Origin: Moritella sp. Urea-trap-13
GTDB taxonomy: Bacteria; Pseudomonadota; Gammaproteobacteria; Enterobacterales; Moritellaceae
NCBI RefSeq assembly: GCF_002836355.1
Contig: NZ_PJCA01000002.1
Location: 1 to 45,609 of the forward strand
DNA: 45,609 nucleotides
Reading direction: 5' to 3'
Of this stretch, positions 1-8,657 are shown piece by piece (within the stretch, counting starts at the first letter, position 1; each line of letters opens with the position of its first letter). The position numbers and the translations under genes were made by a program. The notes under the pieces were generated by a model. It had not been told where the DNA came from, did no database searches, and worked only from the letters and a program-made list of their open reading frames with translations.

Positions 1-64
1 GCTGTGCTTAATTAAAGTGCCAAGTACGTTTATTTTTATGGTGAGCAGTGAGGATAGCCAATAA
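1..64 (+). CDS. Possible 3' end of an upstream gene (partial)
   Basis: One plus-strand frame is open from the window edge (first complete codon at position 2) to a TAA at 62-64. That would be the last 20 codons of a gene entering from the left. The frame stops exactly where a strong hairpin terminator begins, which is how a real gene end often looks. The peptide is too short to identify, and a 60-base open frame can occur by chance, so this is only a suggestion. Confidence 0.3.
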   Translation, partial: LCLIKVPSTFIFMVSSEDSQ

Positions 65-95
65 AAAACCAGCCTACGGCTGGTTTTTTAGTTTT
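63..95. terminator. Bidirectional intrinsic terminator
   Basis: A 12-bp perfect stem (63-74 with 78-89) with a 3-base loop has a run of A on its left and T on its right. It can therefore stop transcription from both sides. It lies just past the stop of the minus-strand serC gene and at the end of the possible plus-strand partial gene. Confidence 0.85.
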
Positions 96-114
96 TACAT
101 TATAGCTTAAATAG

Positions 115-1236
115 TTAGTCGTTATCTTTTACACTTTCATAAGCCCAAACCAGCCAAGGTAATAGCAGCTCAATATCATGCGATTCAACCGTTGCACCAC
201 ACCAAATACGCAGTCCTGATGGTGCATCTTTATATGAGTTAATATCGTATGCGACTTGTTGACCGGCTAATAAGTTGTTGAATTTTTTAAGCTGGCTATC
301 AGTCAGCGACAAGCGCAAACATACGCTGGTATTAGAGCGGTATTCAACTTGCTTAGCAAGGAAGTCAACCCAGTCATGTTGATTAACAAAATTAGTTAAG
401 ATGGCTAAGTTATTCTCAGATCGCGCAATAGCGCTATCAAGGCCACCTATTGCTGTTATCCAATTTAACGCATCTAAATAATCAGCAACGCATAACATCG
501 ATGGGGTATTGATCGTCGCACCGCTAAAGATGCCTTCAATTAGCTTGCCGTTTTGTGTTAACCGGAAAATTTTTGGCAGTGGCCAAGGTGGTGTATACGA
601 TTCTAAGCGTGTAACCGCAGCTGGGCTGAGGATAATCATGCCATGCGCACCTTCTCCGCCTAATACTTTTTGCCAGCTAAAGGTTGTTACGTCTAGCTTA
701 TCCCAATCCATTGGCATCGCAAACACAGCCGAGGTCGCATCGCAGATAGTTAAACCAGTACGCTGGCCGCTGATCCAGTCGGCATTTTCTACTTTCACAC
801 CTGATGTGGTGCCATTCCAAGTAAAGACAATATCATGGTCTGAGTTGGTGGCATTTAAATCAGGAAGCTGGCCATAATCAGCGGTAATTGCATTAACATT
901 ACTGAGTTGTAGTTCATTCTTGATATCGCTGAACCAGCCTTTACCAAACGACTCCCAGTAACAAACATCAACGGGTTTGCTACCGAGTAAAGACCATAGC
1001 ATCATCTCCATCGCGCCAGTATCTGAGGCTGGCACTATCGCTATTTTATAATCCTCTGGGATTTGGAGTAACTCTTTGGTTTGTGTTATTGCTTGCTGTA
1101 GCGCTGCTTTACCAATATCTGAGCGGTGTGATCGTCCCATTGTGATGATATCAAGCATCTCGAGTTGATAGCCTGGACGCTTGCTGCAAGGCCCTGAAGA
1201 AAAGTTAGGATTATGAGGTTTACTGGTTGGGATCAT
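115..1236 (-). CDS. serC: Phosphoserine aminotransferase, alphaproteobacterial/Methanosarcina type
   Basis: A 373-residue class V (fold type I) PLP aminotransferase, predicted to convert 3-phosphohydroxypyruvate and glutamate to phosphoserine in serine synthesis (and possibly the matching step of pyridoxal phosphate synthesis). Visible family features are the N-terminal NFSSGPCSKRPG segment (11-22), a CDATSA motif whose Asp166 should contact the PLP ring nitrogen, and SWQK190 followed by a Gly-rich stretch, with Lys190 as the likely Schiff-base lysine. Length and N-terminus resemble the second phosphoserine aminotransferase subfamily (SerC_2, known from alphaproteobacteria and Methanosarcina) rather than the about 360-residue E. 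coli SerC. The ATG at 1236 follows AAGGA by 7 bases. It is monocistronic, with its own promoter and terminator. Function is inferred from family. Confidence 0.85.
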   Translation of the reverse strand: MIPTSKPHNPNFSSGPCSKRPGYQLEMLDIITMGRSHRSDIGKAALQQAITQTKELLQIPEDYKIAIVPASDTGAMEMMLWSLLGSKPVDVCYWESFGKGWFSDIKNELQLSNVNAITADYGQLPDLNATNSDHDIVFTWNGTTSGVKVENADWISGQRTGLTICDATSAVFAMPMDWDKLDVTTFSWQKVLGGEGAHGMIILSPAAVTRLESYTPPWPLPKIFRLTQNGKLIEGIFSGATINTPSMLCVADYLDALNWITAIGGLDSAIARSENNLAILTNFVNQHDWVDFLAKQVEYRSNTSVCLRLSLTDSQLKKFNNLLAGQQVAYDINSYKDAPSGLRIWCGATVESHDIELLLPWLVWAYESVKDND

Positions 1237-1274
1237 TCGTTATTCCTTTACTAAAGTGCTATCCATGTACAGGG

Positions 1275-1303
1275 ATTATAGCAATGGACTTGCCATCTAT
1301 GAA
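1275..1303 (-). promoter_or_regulatory. Sigma70 promoter for serC
   Basis: Read on the minus strand there is a -35 TTCATA (1303-1298), a 17-base spacer and a perfect -10 TATAAT (1280-1275). This is about 40 bases upstream of the serC start codon. The -35 is weak, the -10 and spacing ideal. Confidence 0.6.
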
Positions 1304-1350
1304 GTATTTAAACTAGTGATATTTTATCGTATTTTTATTGCTGCTAAGGT

Positions 1351-1379
1351 TTGCTATTCCTGACAAATAAACGTATTTT
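1351..1379 (+). promoter_or_regulatory. Candidate promoter for the PhnA-family gene
   Basis: TTGCTA (1351-1356), a 17-base spacer and TATTTT (1374-1379), ending 33 bases before the ATG at 1413. The -10 is imperfect, so this is a plausible call from sequence alone. Confidence 0.45.
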
Positions 1380-1412
1380 CAACACAGTTTAAATATATAG
1401 GAATTGAATATA

Positions 1413-1808
1413 ATGGCTAAAGGCTTAGACAAACATCAACAGCGAAAAGATGAATTAAGTGCATTCGGTAAGAATCTAGCGCGACGTGCTCGTTCGCATT
1501 GCGAGACATGTGATGCATCAGGGGTAAAATTGAATATCTTCGAAGTGGCACCGGTACAAATAACCCCTGATTTTGATGATTGTATTTTAATTTGTGATAC
1601 TTGTAGTGAACAGCTTAACAATCCTAAACGTATTGATGCTGATCATTGGCGTTGCCTGAATAAGTCAATGTGGTCTGAAGTCGCTATCGTACAAGTGACG
1701 GCGATACGTATGTTACGAGTGCTAGCTGAAAAGCATGATTGGGCTGAAGATTTGAATGAAATGGCATACTTAGAGCCGGAAGTTGAAGAACGTATTAACA
1801 AGCAATAA
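1413..1808 (+). CDS. PhnA-family zinc-ribbon protein
   Basis: A small acidic protein of 131 residues related to the PhnA family. PhnA was named from the phosphonate operon but is not a proven phosphonate enzyme; there is no phosphonate gene nearby. Two CxxC pairs, Cys30/Cys33 and Cys61/Cys64, form a likely zinc ribbon. They are followed by the family's conserved DxxHWRCLN...MWSEV segment (about 76-90) and a helical C-terminus. I chose the ATG at 1413, which follows AGGAA by 9 bases, over a TTG three codons upstream. The gene lies 100 bases before yhiN on the same strand. Family membership is fairly sure; the biochemical role is not known. Confidence 0.8.
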   Translation: MAKGLDKHQQRKDELSAFGKNLARRARSHCETCDASGVKLNIFEVAPVQITPDFDDCILICDTCSEQLNNPKRIDADHWRCLNKSMWSEVAIVQVTAIRMLRVLAEKHDWAEDLNEMAYLEPEVEERINKQ

Positions 1809-1908
1809 TAAATCTCTTGGCATACGCGATGAAGTCGTTTGGGTATCTGCATAATTAATGCTATTCTGCGGCTCCATTTTTGTATTGTAGTTAAATTAGA
1901 GGTCTTCG

Positions 1909-3099
1909 ATGAGCCAAAGTTGTGATGTGATAGTAATTGGTGCCGGTGCTGCAGGATTGATGTGTGCGGCAAGTGCTGGTTACCGAGGTCGCTCAGTATT
2001 GGTTCTCGATAATGCCAAGAAAGCCGGTCGTAAAATCCTGATTAGTGGCGGTGGACGTTGTAACTTTACTAATAATGACCTTGCTACAAGTGCCTTCATT
2101 TGTGCTAATCCCCACTTCGTTAAATCTGCGTTAAGCCGTTATACCGCTTGGCACTTCATTGAAATGGTAGAGCGTCATGGTATTGCTTATCATGAGCGTG
2201 AGCATGGACAGTTATTCTGTGATGATTCAGCAAAAGACATTGTTGATATGTTGCATACTGAATGTGATTGGGCTGGTGTTAAGATCCAACTGCGTACTGA
2301 AATCCTATCTATTGAAAAAGCTGATGATGGTCGTTACCATTTGCAAACCAGCCAAGGCGCGTTGAATTGTGAATCTCTAGTGGTTGCCACGGGTGGTTTA
2401 TCTATGCCTAAACTGGGTGCCACCCCGTATGGTTATAAGGTCGCAGAACAGTTTGGTTTACAGGTAAATGGCACGAAAGCGGGCCTCGTCCCTTTTACTC
2501 TGCAGCAACATGATAAAGATAAATATGCCGACCTGTCTGGTGTTAGTTTACCTGCGCGTATCACCACTGAATCAGGTACCAGTTTTAAAGAAGCCTTGTT
2601 GTTTACCCATCGTGGACTCTCTGGTCCTGCCGTATTGCAGGTATCCTCTTATTGGAATGCGGGTGAAGCAGTCAGTATCAACCTATTACCTGATGCTGAA
2701 ATTACTGAAACCTTAGCGGCAATGACGCAGTCGAGTCCTAATCAAGCACTTAAAACGGCGTTAGCGCGCTTGTTACCAAAACGTTTGGTAGAAATATTCT
2801 ACGCTGATGAGTTATTACCTGAATGCACGCTGAAGCAATTACAGCATAAAGATCTTAATGATATTTCAATGCTGTTACATAACTGGCAAGTAAAACCGAA
2901 CGGCACGGAGGGTTATCGTACCGCAGAGGTCACGCTCGGTGGCGTTGATACTAACGAGTTATCATCGAAAACCATGGAAGCTAAAAAAGCCCCAGGTTTA
3001 TACTTTGTTGGTGAAGTGATGGATGTAAGTGGTTGGTTAGGCGGATATAACTTCCAATGGGCTTGGTCTTCAGGCTGGAGTTGTGGCCAGTTCGTATAG
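1909..3099 (+). CDS. yhiN: HI0933/YhiN-family FAD-dependent oxidoreductase
   Basis: A 396-residue flavoprotein of the HI0933 (YhiN/BaiN) family. The N-terminal dinucleotide-binding motif GAGAAG is at residues 11-16, the family signature GGGRCNFTN at about 47-55, and a C-terminal FAD-contact segment near GEVMDVSGWLGGYNFQ closes the chain. The E. coli homologue YhiN has been reported as the 23S rRNA dihydrouridine synthase RdsA, which modifies position 2449; the same role is an inference here. The ATG follows AGAGGT at a normal distance. A hairpin with a T-run follows the gene, so it ends its own transcript. Confidence 0.88.
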   Translation: MSQSCDVIVIGAGAAGLMCAASAGYRGRSVLVLDNAKKAGRKILISGGGRCNFTNNDLATSAFICANPHFVKSALSRYTAWHFIEMVERHGIAYHEREHGQLFCDDSAKDIVDMLHTECDWAGVKIQLRTEILSIEKADDGRYHLQTSQGALNCESLVVATGGLSMPKLGATPYGYKVAEQFGLQVNGTKAGLVPFTLQQHDKDKYADLSGVSLPARITTESGTSFKEALLFTHRGLSGPAVLQVSSYWNAGEAVSINLLPDAEITETLAAMTQSSPNQALKTALARLLPKRLVEIFYADELLPECTLKQLQHKDLNDISMLLHNWQVKPNGTEGYRTAEVTLGGVDTNELSSKTMEAKKAPGLYFVGEVMDVSGWLGGYNFQWAWSSGWSCGQFV

Positions 3100-3139
3100 C
3101 CGCTACGTAAGCTAGATAATTAAAATAAGCACATTGTCG

Positions 3140-3193
3140 AACGGTTAATGCTAGTGCAGATACAAATTTGCCGCCGCATATAACCGTTTTTTT
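3140..3193 (+). terminator. Probable terminator of yhiN
   Basis: Arms 3140-3151 and 3176-3188 pair over about 12 bp with one bulged A, enclosing a 24-base loop, and are followed by seven T (3187-3193). The long loop makes it less canonical than the other terminators here. Confidence 0.55.
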
Positions 3194-3230
3194 ATATCGT
3201 CAGTTTAACCGAGCATGTTGTGCCGCGTAT

Positions 3231-4811
3231 TTACTCTATGGAGATGGCATTACTTTGGGTTAACGCTGTGGTGAATAATTTAACCAAGGTAAAGTTGGTC
3301 TCCGCTGCTAATTGCTTGGCTTTTGCCGATGAGGGATAGCTAATACCATCAAAATCGAGCTGTAGCCATTGCTGCTTGTCTTTTATTAACAAACTTTGCC
3401 ATCGGTGTTGTTGTGTTTTACTTATCTGTAATGGCGTTTGAACCTGAGTTATACGACTAATAAACTTATAACGATTTAAGCCGTTCTCAAATACTAATAG
3501 CACACAGCCTTCCCCTTCACACCAGTCGAGCATGACTAACAAATCTTTGCGGCCATTACCATTTAAGTCATATTCGCTAAACCAATATTTGCTATGCTCG
3601 GTGCTGGTTTTATGCATGGTAAAATAACGTTTTAGTGCAGTGTTTATTGTTGGCGTACTGATTGTCGGCGAAGGAATGCTTTGCGCTTGAAACTCTCGAA
3701 TTGGGCTTGGTGAGAGCGTAGTTGTAAAGGCCGTTGTTACAATCTCATCCGTCATTCTATCTAAGGTTAATATGGCGCCATTAAAACTATACTTTTGGTT
3801 ATCACGCCATTGTTGATTTGCTTGTAACCTTACTCCATCTCGGCGAAAGTGAAACTCGATATTGGCTTTGTTACCCTGATGTTCGGTTAACAATAATTTT
3901 AATCCAGATGTTCCATACACATGCCAATAACCGCTTTCATGCAGTTCCTTGCCATTGCTATAACGGTATTTTACCTTAGCTTGGTTGTTGGCTAATAGTG
4001 CTAATTCGATCGTCACATTACTGTTTTTATAATTATATTGTCCCAACCAATCTTGCGCGTTGCCTTGTTGGCTAGGGTATTTCCCGCAAGCTGTTATTTG
4101 TTTATCCTTTACATATAGTGTGCTGTTATATTGCCAATAATTGTCGTTGTTATCGATACAGCCATTGCCAGAAAATGAGATGTTGAGTTGCTCGTCTTGG
4201 TTGTTTTCAGTTTCGATAAATGCCCGTAGGCCTTTAGTCATCACACTTTTCTTAATTGTCCAGTTACTCTTTAAATCTTTAATGATGAAGGTGAATTGAT
4301 TATCTTTTCCATATCCTCGCCAATTCGGTTCTGAGCCGATAATGTCAAAGTCAGTGGTTGAAACTACTTGCTGACAAGCATTATTATTTTGTTTCGCTAG
4401 AAAATGCAGTTGCTCGACAGTGATGATTGGACGTTGGAGCTTTGGGTTGAGCGACTGGGTTATCTGACCTTCAAATTCGATATAGGCATTGGTTTGTTGT
4501 AAGCGTTTTACTTGCTCGAGTAAATGGTTATCAGCTTGTAGGTTAAAAATATGGGTATTGCGGCATAAGCGTATGGTGCGCTGCTGCGGTGTTATCGTGA
4601 CAATACCCCTGAAGTTGGCATATTTTTTCGGAATGACCGAAATATCCAAGGTTTTATTTATATTGCTCGATGTCGTTGAATTTTTGGCTGGCGGAATGAG
4701 TGGTTGGCTGGTATTACCGAGAGAGTAAGGGCTGTTACTGATAATAGGCTGCTGTTGTCGGGCACAGCCAGTTATTATAACTAGGCTAATAGCGAGTATA
4801 GCTCGAAGCAT
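3231..4811 (-). CDS. Large outer-membrane-type lipoprotein, NlpE/COG3650-like composite
   Basis: A 526-residue predicted lipoprotein. A short hydrophobic signal ends in lipobox I-T-G-C with Cys16 as the acylation site; Ala at +2 favours export to the outer membrane. About residues 68-135 resemble the small beta-barrel (OB-like) C-terminal domain of NlpE. A FDIIGSEPNW segment near 155 and the beta-rich stretch after it resemble COG3650 envelope proteins. About 245-350 looks like another small lipocalin-like beta domain. Near 415-425 a DLNGNGRKD sequence has the Asp/Asn spacing of a calcium-binding loop. The ATG follows AAGGA by 6 bases. These domain resemblances are by eye; NlpE-like envelope sensing is a guess, not a call. 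It is separated by 104 bases from yigL upstream. Confidence 0.65.
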   Translation of the reverse strand: MLRAILAISLVIITGCARQQQPIISNSPYSLGNTSQPLIPPAKNSTTSSNINKTLDISVIPKKYANFRGIVTITPQQRTIRLCRNTHIFNLQADNHLLEQVKRLQQTNAYIEFEGQITQSLNPKLQRPIITVEQLHFLAKQNNNACQQVVSTTDFDIIGSEPNWRGYGKDNQFTFIIKDLKSNWTIKKSVMTKGLRAFIETENNQDEQLNISFSGNGCIDNNDNYWQYNSTLYVKDKQITACGKYPSQQGNAQDWLGQYNYKNSNVTIELALLANNQAKVKYRYSNGKELHESGYWHVYGTSGLKLLLTEHQGNKANIEFHFRRDGVRLQANQQWRDNQKYSFNGAILTLDRMTDEIVTTAFTTTLSPSPIREFQAQSIPSPTISTPTINTALKRYFTMHKTSTEHSKYWFSEYDLNGNGRKDLLVMLDWCEGEGCVLLVFENGLNRYKFISRITQVQTPLQISKTQQHRWQSLLIKDKQQWLQLDFDGISYPSSAKAKQLAAETNFTLVKLFTTALTQSNAISIE

Positions 4812-4851
4812 AATTCATCCTTGATATCGATAGTATTGTTAATCATTAACT

Positions 4852-4880
4852 CGTTACACTGAGATCCTTTCTGTGTAACG
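4852..4880. other. 8-bp inverted repeat between yigL and the lipoprotein gene
   Basis: CGTTACAC (4852-4859) and GTGTAACG (4873-4880) form a perfect dyad with a 13-base loop. A second palindrome, TTAATCATTAA, lies at about 4839-4849. No T-run follows on either strand, so an operator or weak hairpin is as likely as a terminator. Confidence 0.4.
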
Positions 4881-4915
4881 GATTGATATATAATTATGCA
4901 GTTGGCTGTTACTAA

Positions 4916-5707
4916 CTACAATATATATTTTTCAATGTAGTGGGCTACGCCATCTTCTGCAGAACTGCCGATCATTTCAAAATCCGGTAGTGCTGATTTA
5001 AGCATGACAGAAGCATTGCCCATCACTAAGCCTTTATCAACGGCCTGTAGCATTTCGATATCATTCATACCATCACCAAAAGCCACTGTTTCAGCCAGAG
5101 TGAAGCCTTTGATCTTGAGTACTTCGGTCAACGCGAGGGCTTTATTGACGTTAATGTCCATAACTTCTAAGCATTCAGGTAATGAGAATGACACATTTAG
5201 TTGTGCGCCGTGCTGTGCGTTAATCTGTGCTGCTAACGTGACGAGATCGTCATGTGGACCACAGAAGAAGAATTTGGCAATGCCAGCTTTTTCTAGTGTG
5301 GCGAGATCGGCAACTTGATAGCTAAATGTGGAGTCTTGACTAAAGCTAAGGATCTCGGGGTTTGGCTTGTCGACGAACCACTCGTTATCACGGTAAACAT
5401 TGGTTTGAATCGTCTCTGGCAACGTAATTTCAGCGATCATTTGTGCTATCTCTACCTGCACATTTTTACTGTAGATAAGTTCACCCTTATTATTGTGAAC
5501 CCGCGCCCCGTTAGAGGTGATGAGATAAACTTCAGCATCAATCGTTTTTCTAATGGCTTCGACATCGACATTATGACGACCCGTTGCAATGATGAATTTT
5601 TTACCTTGTTTAAGCAACTTGTGAATGGTTACTTTGGTTTGTTCTGAGACAATATGTGCAGGTGTCAGTAACGTACCATCTAAATCAGAAACGATAACTT
5701 TATACAT
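4916..5707 (-). CDS. yigL: HAD-family phosphatase YigL (sugar / pyridoxal phosphate phosphatase)
   Basis: A 263-residue Cof-type HAD hydrolase. Motif I is SDLDGT with Asp8 as nucleophile and Asp10 as acid/base; motif II Thr42 sits in ATGRH; motif III is Lys189; motif IV GDGMND (211-216) supplies the magnesium ligands. The cap region carries the YigL-like TSNGARVH and TNVYRDNEWF stretches. The E. coli homologue dephosphorylates phosphosugars and pyridoxal phosphate and acts in glucose-phosphate stress. The gene follows pldB by 59 bases on the same strand, the same order as in E. coli, which supports the ortholog call. GAGG precedes the ATG by 5 bases. Confidence 0.9.
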   Translation of the reverse strand: MYKVIVSDLDGTLLTPAHIVSEQTKVTIHKLLKQGKKFIIATGRHNVDVEAIRKTIDAEVYLITSNGARVHNNKGELIYSKNVQVEIAQMIAEITLPETIQTNVYRDNEWFVDKPNPEILSFSQDSTFSYQVADLATLEKAGIAKFFFCGPHDDLVTLAAQINAQHGAQLNVSFSLPECLEVMDINVNKALALTEVLKIKGFTLAETVAFGDGMNDIEMLQAVDKGLVMGNASVMLKSALPDFEMIGSSAEDGVAHYIEKYIL

Positions 5708-5766
5708 CTTAACCTCAATATTTACTTCATTAATCTAAAGTCGTGAGACTGTCCGTAGTAACGCAC

Positions 5767-6792
5767 TCAATTTTTGGCAAAGAAATTCAATGCCACAGTG
5801 AGTGCTGGGATCCTAAAAATATCCGTTTCTAAGAATAATTCATGTGCTGCGCCGGGGATCAAGACAGGCTCAGCGGGTTGATGCTGATTATGCTCATGGC
5901 TTAATGCGCGGCAAAATTGTTGTTGTGCTTCGGCAATGACAACTTCATCACCACCTGCTTGCAAGACTAAGGTCGGTGTTTTGATATTCCCGGCGTATAG
6001 GATCGCGCGACGACAAGCTTTAATACTTTGCTGTAGCCAGTTAATTGTTGGACCACCTAATTGTGTCTGCGGGTAAAAGCCATAACTACGGCGGAAAATA
6101 TCAAAACGCAGTGGGCTGTGCGTTAGCTGGTTAGTTTCAAATGGTGAGTGCGTAAAATCGCCTTTACCGGGAGCGTAAAATGATTCGGTATGGATGATCT
6201 TGTTGACGATATGCATCGCTCGGCTATAAATGTTGGCAATAGGGCGTGGTATTTGACCGAAATTAATCCCAAACATGGGGGATGCGAGCACTGCGGCAGC
6301 AAAGTCATGGTGATAGCTCTGTAAGTATAAGCTACCAATCGCGCCGCCCATCGAATGGCACAATAAATATTGTTTACTGTGCTGGCTTGGAGCTATGACT
6401 TTATCGATAAATAATTTTAAATCGGTGACATAATCACGGAAATGTTCAACATGACCTTTATGTAAGTTTTTTAGTAATCGGTCTGACATGCCTTGGCCAC
6501 GATGATCTAAGCAATATACCGAGTAACCTTGTTGGCAAAGGTCATAAATTAACTCCCGAAACTTTTGATAAGATTCTGAACGTCCCCCTAACAGTACAAT
6601 TGCAGGGCTGGTTGCATTGATCACTGCTGATGCGTAGCGCAGCGTTACATTATCAACACCTTGCAATGTGTCTTCGACGATAGTTGCATCCCAAAATTGT
6701 GCAATTTCATCATGATATCTATCTGCAAGTTGTGATTCAGTGGTTAAGTTATACGGATTATCAAATTCGACACATGGGTATTTGCTGGACAT
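5767..6792 (-). CDS. pldB: Lysophospholipase L2 (PldB)
   Basis: A 341-residue alpha/beta hydrolase expected to remove the acyl chain from lysophospholipids at the inner membrane. The nucleophile elbow is CHSMGG with Ser147; the Ser is preceded by His146 in the usual lysophospholipase pattern. Upstream are GGRSESYQKF (69-78) and DHRGQGMSDR (96-105), both typical of PldB. A C-terminal GAAHELFLETD holds the probable catalytic His. Length is close to E. coli PldB (340). No strong Shine-Dalgarno is seen before the ATG at 6792. pldB is the first gene of a likely pldB-yigL operon. No clear promoter was recognised in the AT-rich region upstream. Confidence 0.9.
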   Translation of the reverse strand: MSSKYPCVEFDNPYNLTTESQLADRYHDEIAQFWDATIVEDTLQGVDNVTLRYASAVINATSPAIVLLGGRSESYQKFRELIYDLCQQGYSVYCLDHRGQGMSDRLLKNLHKGHVEHFRDYVTDLKLFIDKVIAPSQHSKQYLLCHSMGGAIGSLYLQSYHHDFAAAVLASPMFGINFGQIPRPIANIYSRAMHIVNKIIHTESFYAPGKGDFTHSPFETNQLTHSPLRFDIFRRSYGFYPQTQLGGPTINWLQQSIKACRRAILYAGNIKTPTLVLQAGGDEVVIAEAQQQFCRALSHEHNQHQPAEPVLIPGAAHELFLETDIFRIPALTVALNFFAKN

Positions 6793-7081
6793 GGTTGCAG
6801 GAGCTTCTTGTTAATTTTAGTGGTGAACATCTGTTACTAGACTACCATAATTTAATTAATAAAATGGTGACTTAAATAACTGTAAATATGTTTAGCGTCA
6901 AAAAAAAATCCCGATATTGCAGCGCTTGCCTATTAGTTTATTGTGAGCTAAGGCTATTTAGCGGTAAATAATGATAATTAGCGTTAATTTGGGTTGGTCA
7001 TTATTGAAAGCTAAACTAATCTTGTTTCATTGATAATCGGAAATTTTTGACATCATATCTCGACAATCAAAGGGGCTGCTA

Positions 7082-7207
7082 ATGAAACGTACTCGACTGA
7101 AGAAAAAACTTAACTCGCTACGACGGACTCGTTGTCATTGGTGTCAAATTACCGAAAAGATTAAACCGATAGAGACGAGTTACAGTGCGCTGTTGCACCG
7201 CCGTTAG
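7082..7207 (+). CDS. Unrecognised 41-residue basic small protein
   Basis: ATG at 7082 follows AGGGG (7071-7075) by 6 bases and opens a 41-codon frame ending in TAG at 7207. A strong intrinsic terminator begins 25 bases later. The product is very basic, with an N-terminal Lys/Arg cluster, a single CHWC motif (Cys18/Cys21) and an Arg-Arg C-terminus, so nucleic-acid binding or metal binding by a dimer is conceivable. I do not recognise the family. It is divergent from pldB and convergent with hslU. The ribosome binding site plus terminator support a real transcript; the protein itself is unproven and the locus could instead encode a small RNA. Confidence 0.5.
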   Translation: MKRTRLKKKLNSLRRTRCHWCQITEKIKPIETSYSALLHRR

Positions 7208-7231
7208 GACGTTACTATTTATAGATAATAG

Positions 7232-7270
7232 CAAGGCGCTTATCATAAGCGCCTTGTTCTTTTCTTGCTT
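7232..7270 (+). terminator. Terminator after the 7082 small ORF, possibly shared with hslU
   Basis: An 11-bp perfect stem (7232-7242 with 7246-7256) with a 3-base loop is followed on the plus strand by a T-rich tract (TTCTTTTCTT). On the minus strand the following tract is only moderately T-rich, so it works best for the plus-strand small ORF and perhaps also for hslU. Confidence 0.75.
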
Positions 7271-7298
7271 TTAACTACCGCATATTGCGATGGGTAAA

Positions 7299-8630
7299 TT
7301 AAAGGATGTAACGACTTAGATCTTCATCTTCGACTAATTCATCGAGATACTTACCGACGTAATCACCGTCAACCAGTAGGCTTTCGCCATTCTTTTCTGA
7401 TGCATCAAATGAAATTTCTTCCATTAAACGTTCCATGACGGTGTGTAAACGACGCGCACCGATGTTTTCAGTTTTCTCGTTAACGTTCCAAGCTGCATTG
7501 GCAATCGCATCGATCCCTGCTTGGGTGAAGTCTACGTTCACGCCTTCGGTTTTCAGCATCGCCACGTATTGTTCTGTTAATGACGCGTTTGGTTCTGTTA
7601 GAATACGCACAAAATCTTCTGCTTTTAGGGCATCTAATTCAACTCGGATTGGCAGACGTCCTTGTAACTCAGGGATCAGATCTGACGGTTTTGCTACTTG
7701 GAAAGCACCAGATGCGATGAATAGAATGTGATCTGTTTTCACCATACCGTGTTTGGTTGTGACTGTTGAACCTTCGATAAGTGGTAATAAATCACGTTGT
7801 ACACCTTCGCGTGATACCCCGCCGTCATTTGAATCGCTGCGTTTACAGATCTTATCAATTTCATCAAGGAATACGATGCCGTTATTCTCTACCGCAAAGA
7901 TGGCTTTTTCTTTCAATTCTTCTGGGTTAACCAGTTTTGCCGCTTCGTCTTCAACAAGTTGTTTCAAGGCTTCTTTGACTTTCATCTTGCGTGCTTTAGT
8001 TGTTGAACCGCCAGAGAGGTTTTGGAACATGCCTTGTAATTGATTGGTCATTTCTTCCATGCCTGGAGGTGCCATGATCTCAACACCGACTTGTGGTGCG
8101 GCAAGCTCAATATCAATTTCTTTGTCGTCTAATTTGCCTTCGCGTAATTTCTTACGGAAGATTTGACGGGTATTATCATTGCTGGCTTTTTCTTCTTCGC
8201 CCCAGTTGTTACGTGGGTTTGGTAGTAGGGCATCAAGAACGCGATCTTCGGCATTTTCTTCGGCGCGAACATGGTATTTCTTCATTTCTTGTTCACGGGT
8301 CAGCTTTACTGCAACATCAGTTAAGTCTTTGATGATTTGCTCAACTTCTTTACCGACATAACCAATTTCAGTAAATTTAGTCGCTTCAACTTTGATAAAT
8401 GGTGCGTTTGCTAGTTTAGCTAAACGACGGGCAATTTCAGTTTTACCAACACCGGTCGGACCGATCATCAAAATATTTTTTGGTGATACTTCTTGGCGTA
8501 ATTCTTGGTCTAACTGCATGCGGCGCCAGCGGTTACGTAGGGCAATTGCCACAGCACGCTTGGCATTTTGTTGACCGATAATGTGACGGTCTAATTCAGA
8601 AACGATTTCTCTTGGCGTCATTGAAGACAT
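7299..8630 (-). CDS. hslU: HslU, ATPase subunit of the HslVU protease
   Basis: A 443-residue AAA+ unfoldase, the same length as E. coli HslU (ClpY). It unfolds substrates and feeds them to the HslV peptidase in the cytosol. Walker A GPTGVGKT is at 57-64, the pore loop GYVG at 90-93, Walker [11 protein letters not shown] in the middle, then sensor residues and the C-terminal tail EDLSRYIL that docks into HslV. It follows hslV by 27 bases, so the two are co-transcribed. AAGGA lies 8 bases before the ATG. Confidence 0.98.
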   Translation of the reverse strand: MSSMTPREIVSELDRHIIGQQNAKRAVAIALRNRWRRMQLDQELRQEVSPKNILMIGPTGVGKTEIARRLAKLANAPFIKVEATKFTEIGYVGKEVEQIIKDLTDVAVKLTREQEMKKYHVRAEENAEDRVLDALLPNPRNNWGEEEKASNDNTRQIFRKKLREGKLDDKEIDIELAAPQVGVEIMAPPGMEEMTNQLQGMFQNLSGGSTTKARKMKVKEALKQLVEDEAAKLVNPEELKEKAIFAVENNGIVFLDEIDKICKRSDSNDGGVSREGVQRDLLPLIEGSTVTTKHGMVKTDHILFIASGAFQVAKPSDLIPELQGRLPIRVELDALKAEDFVRILTEPNASLTEQYVAMLKTEGVNVDFTQAGIDAIANAAWNVNEKTENIGARRLHTVMERLMEEISFDASEKNGESLLVDGDYVGKYLDELVEDEDLSRYIL

Positions 8631-8657
8631 AATAAGCGTCCTTTAATTCGGTAAAAT

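Noticed and set aside
1413-1808. Phosphonate utilisation gene
   Set aside because: PhnA-family proteins are widespread outside phosphonate operons and no C-P lyase or transporter genes are near.
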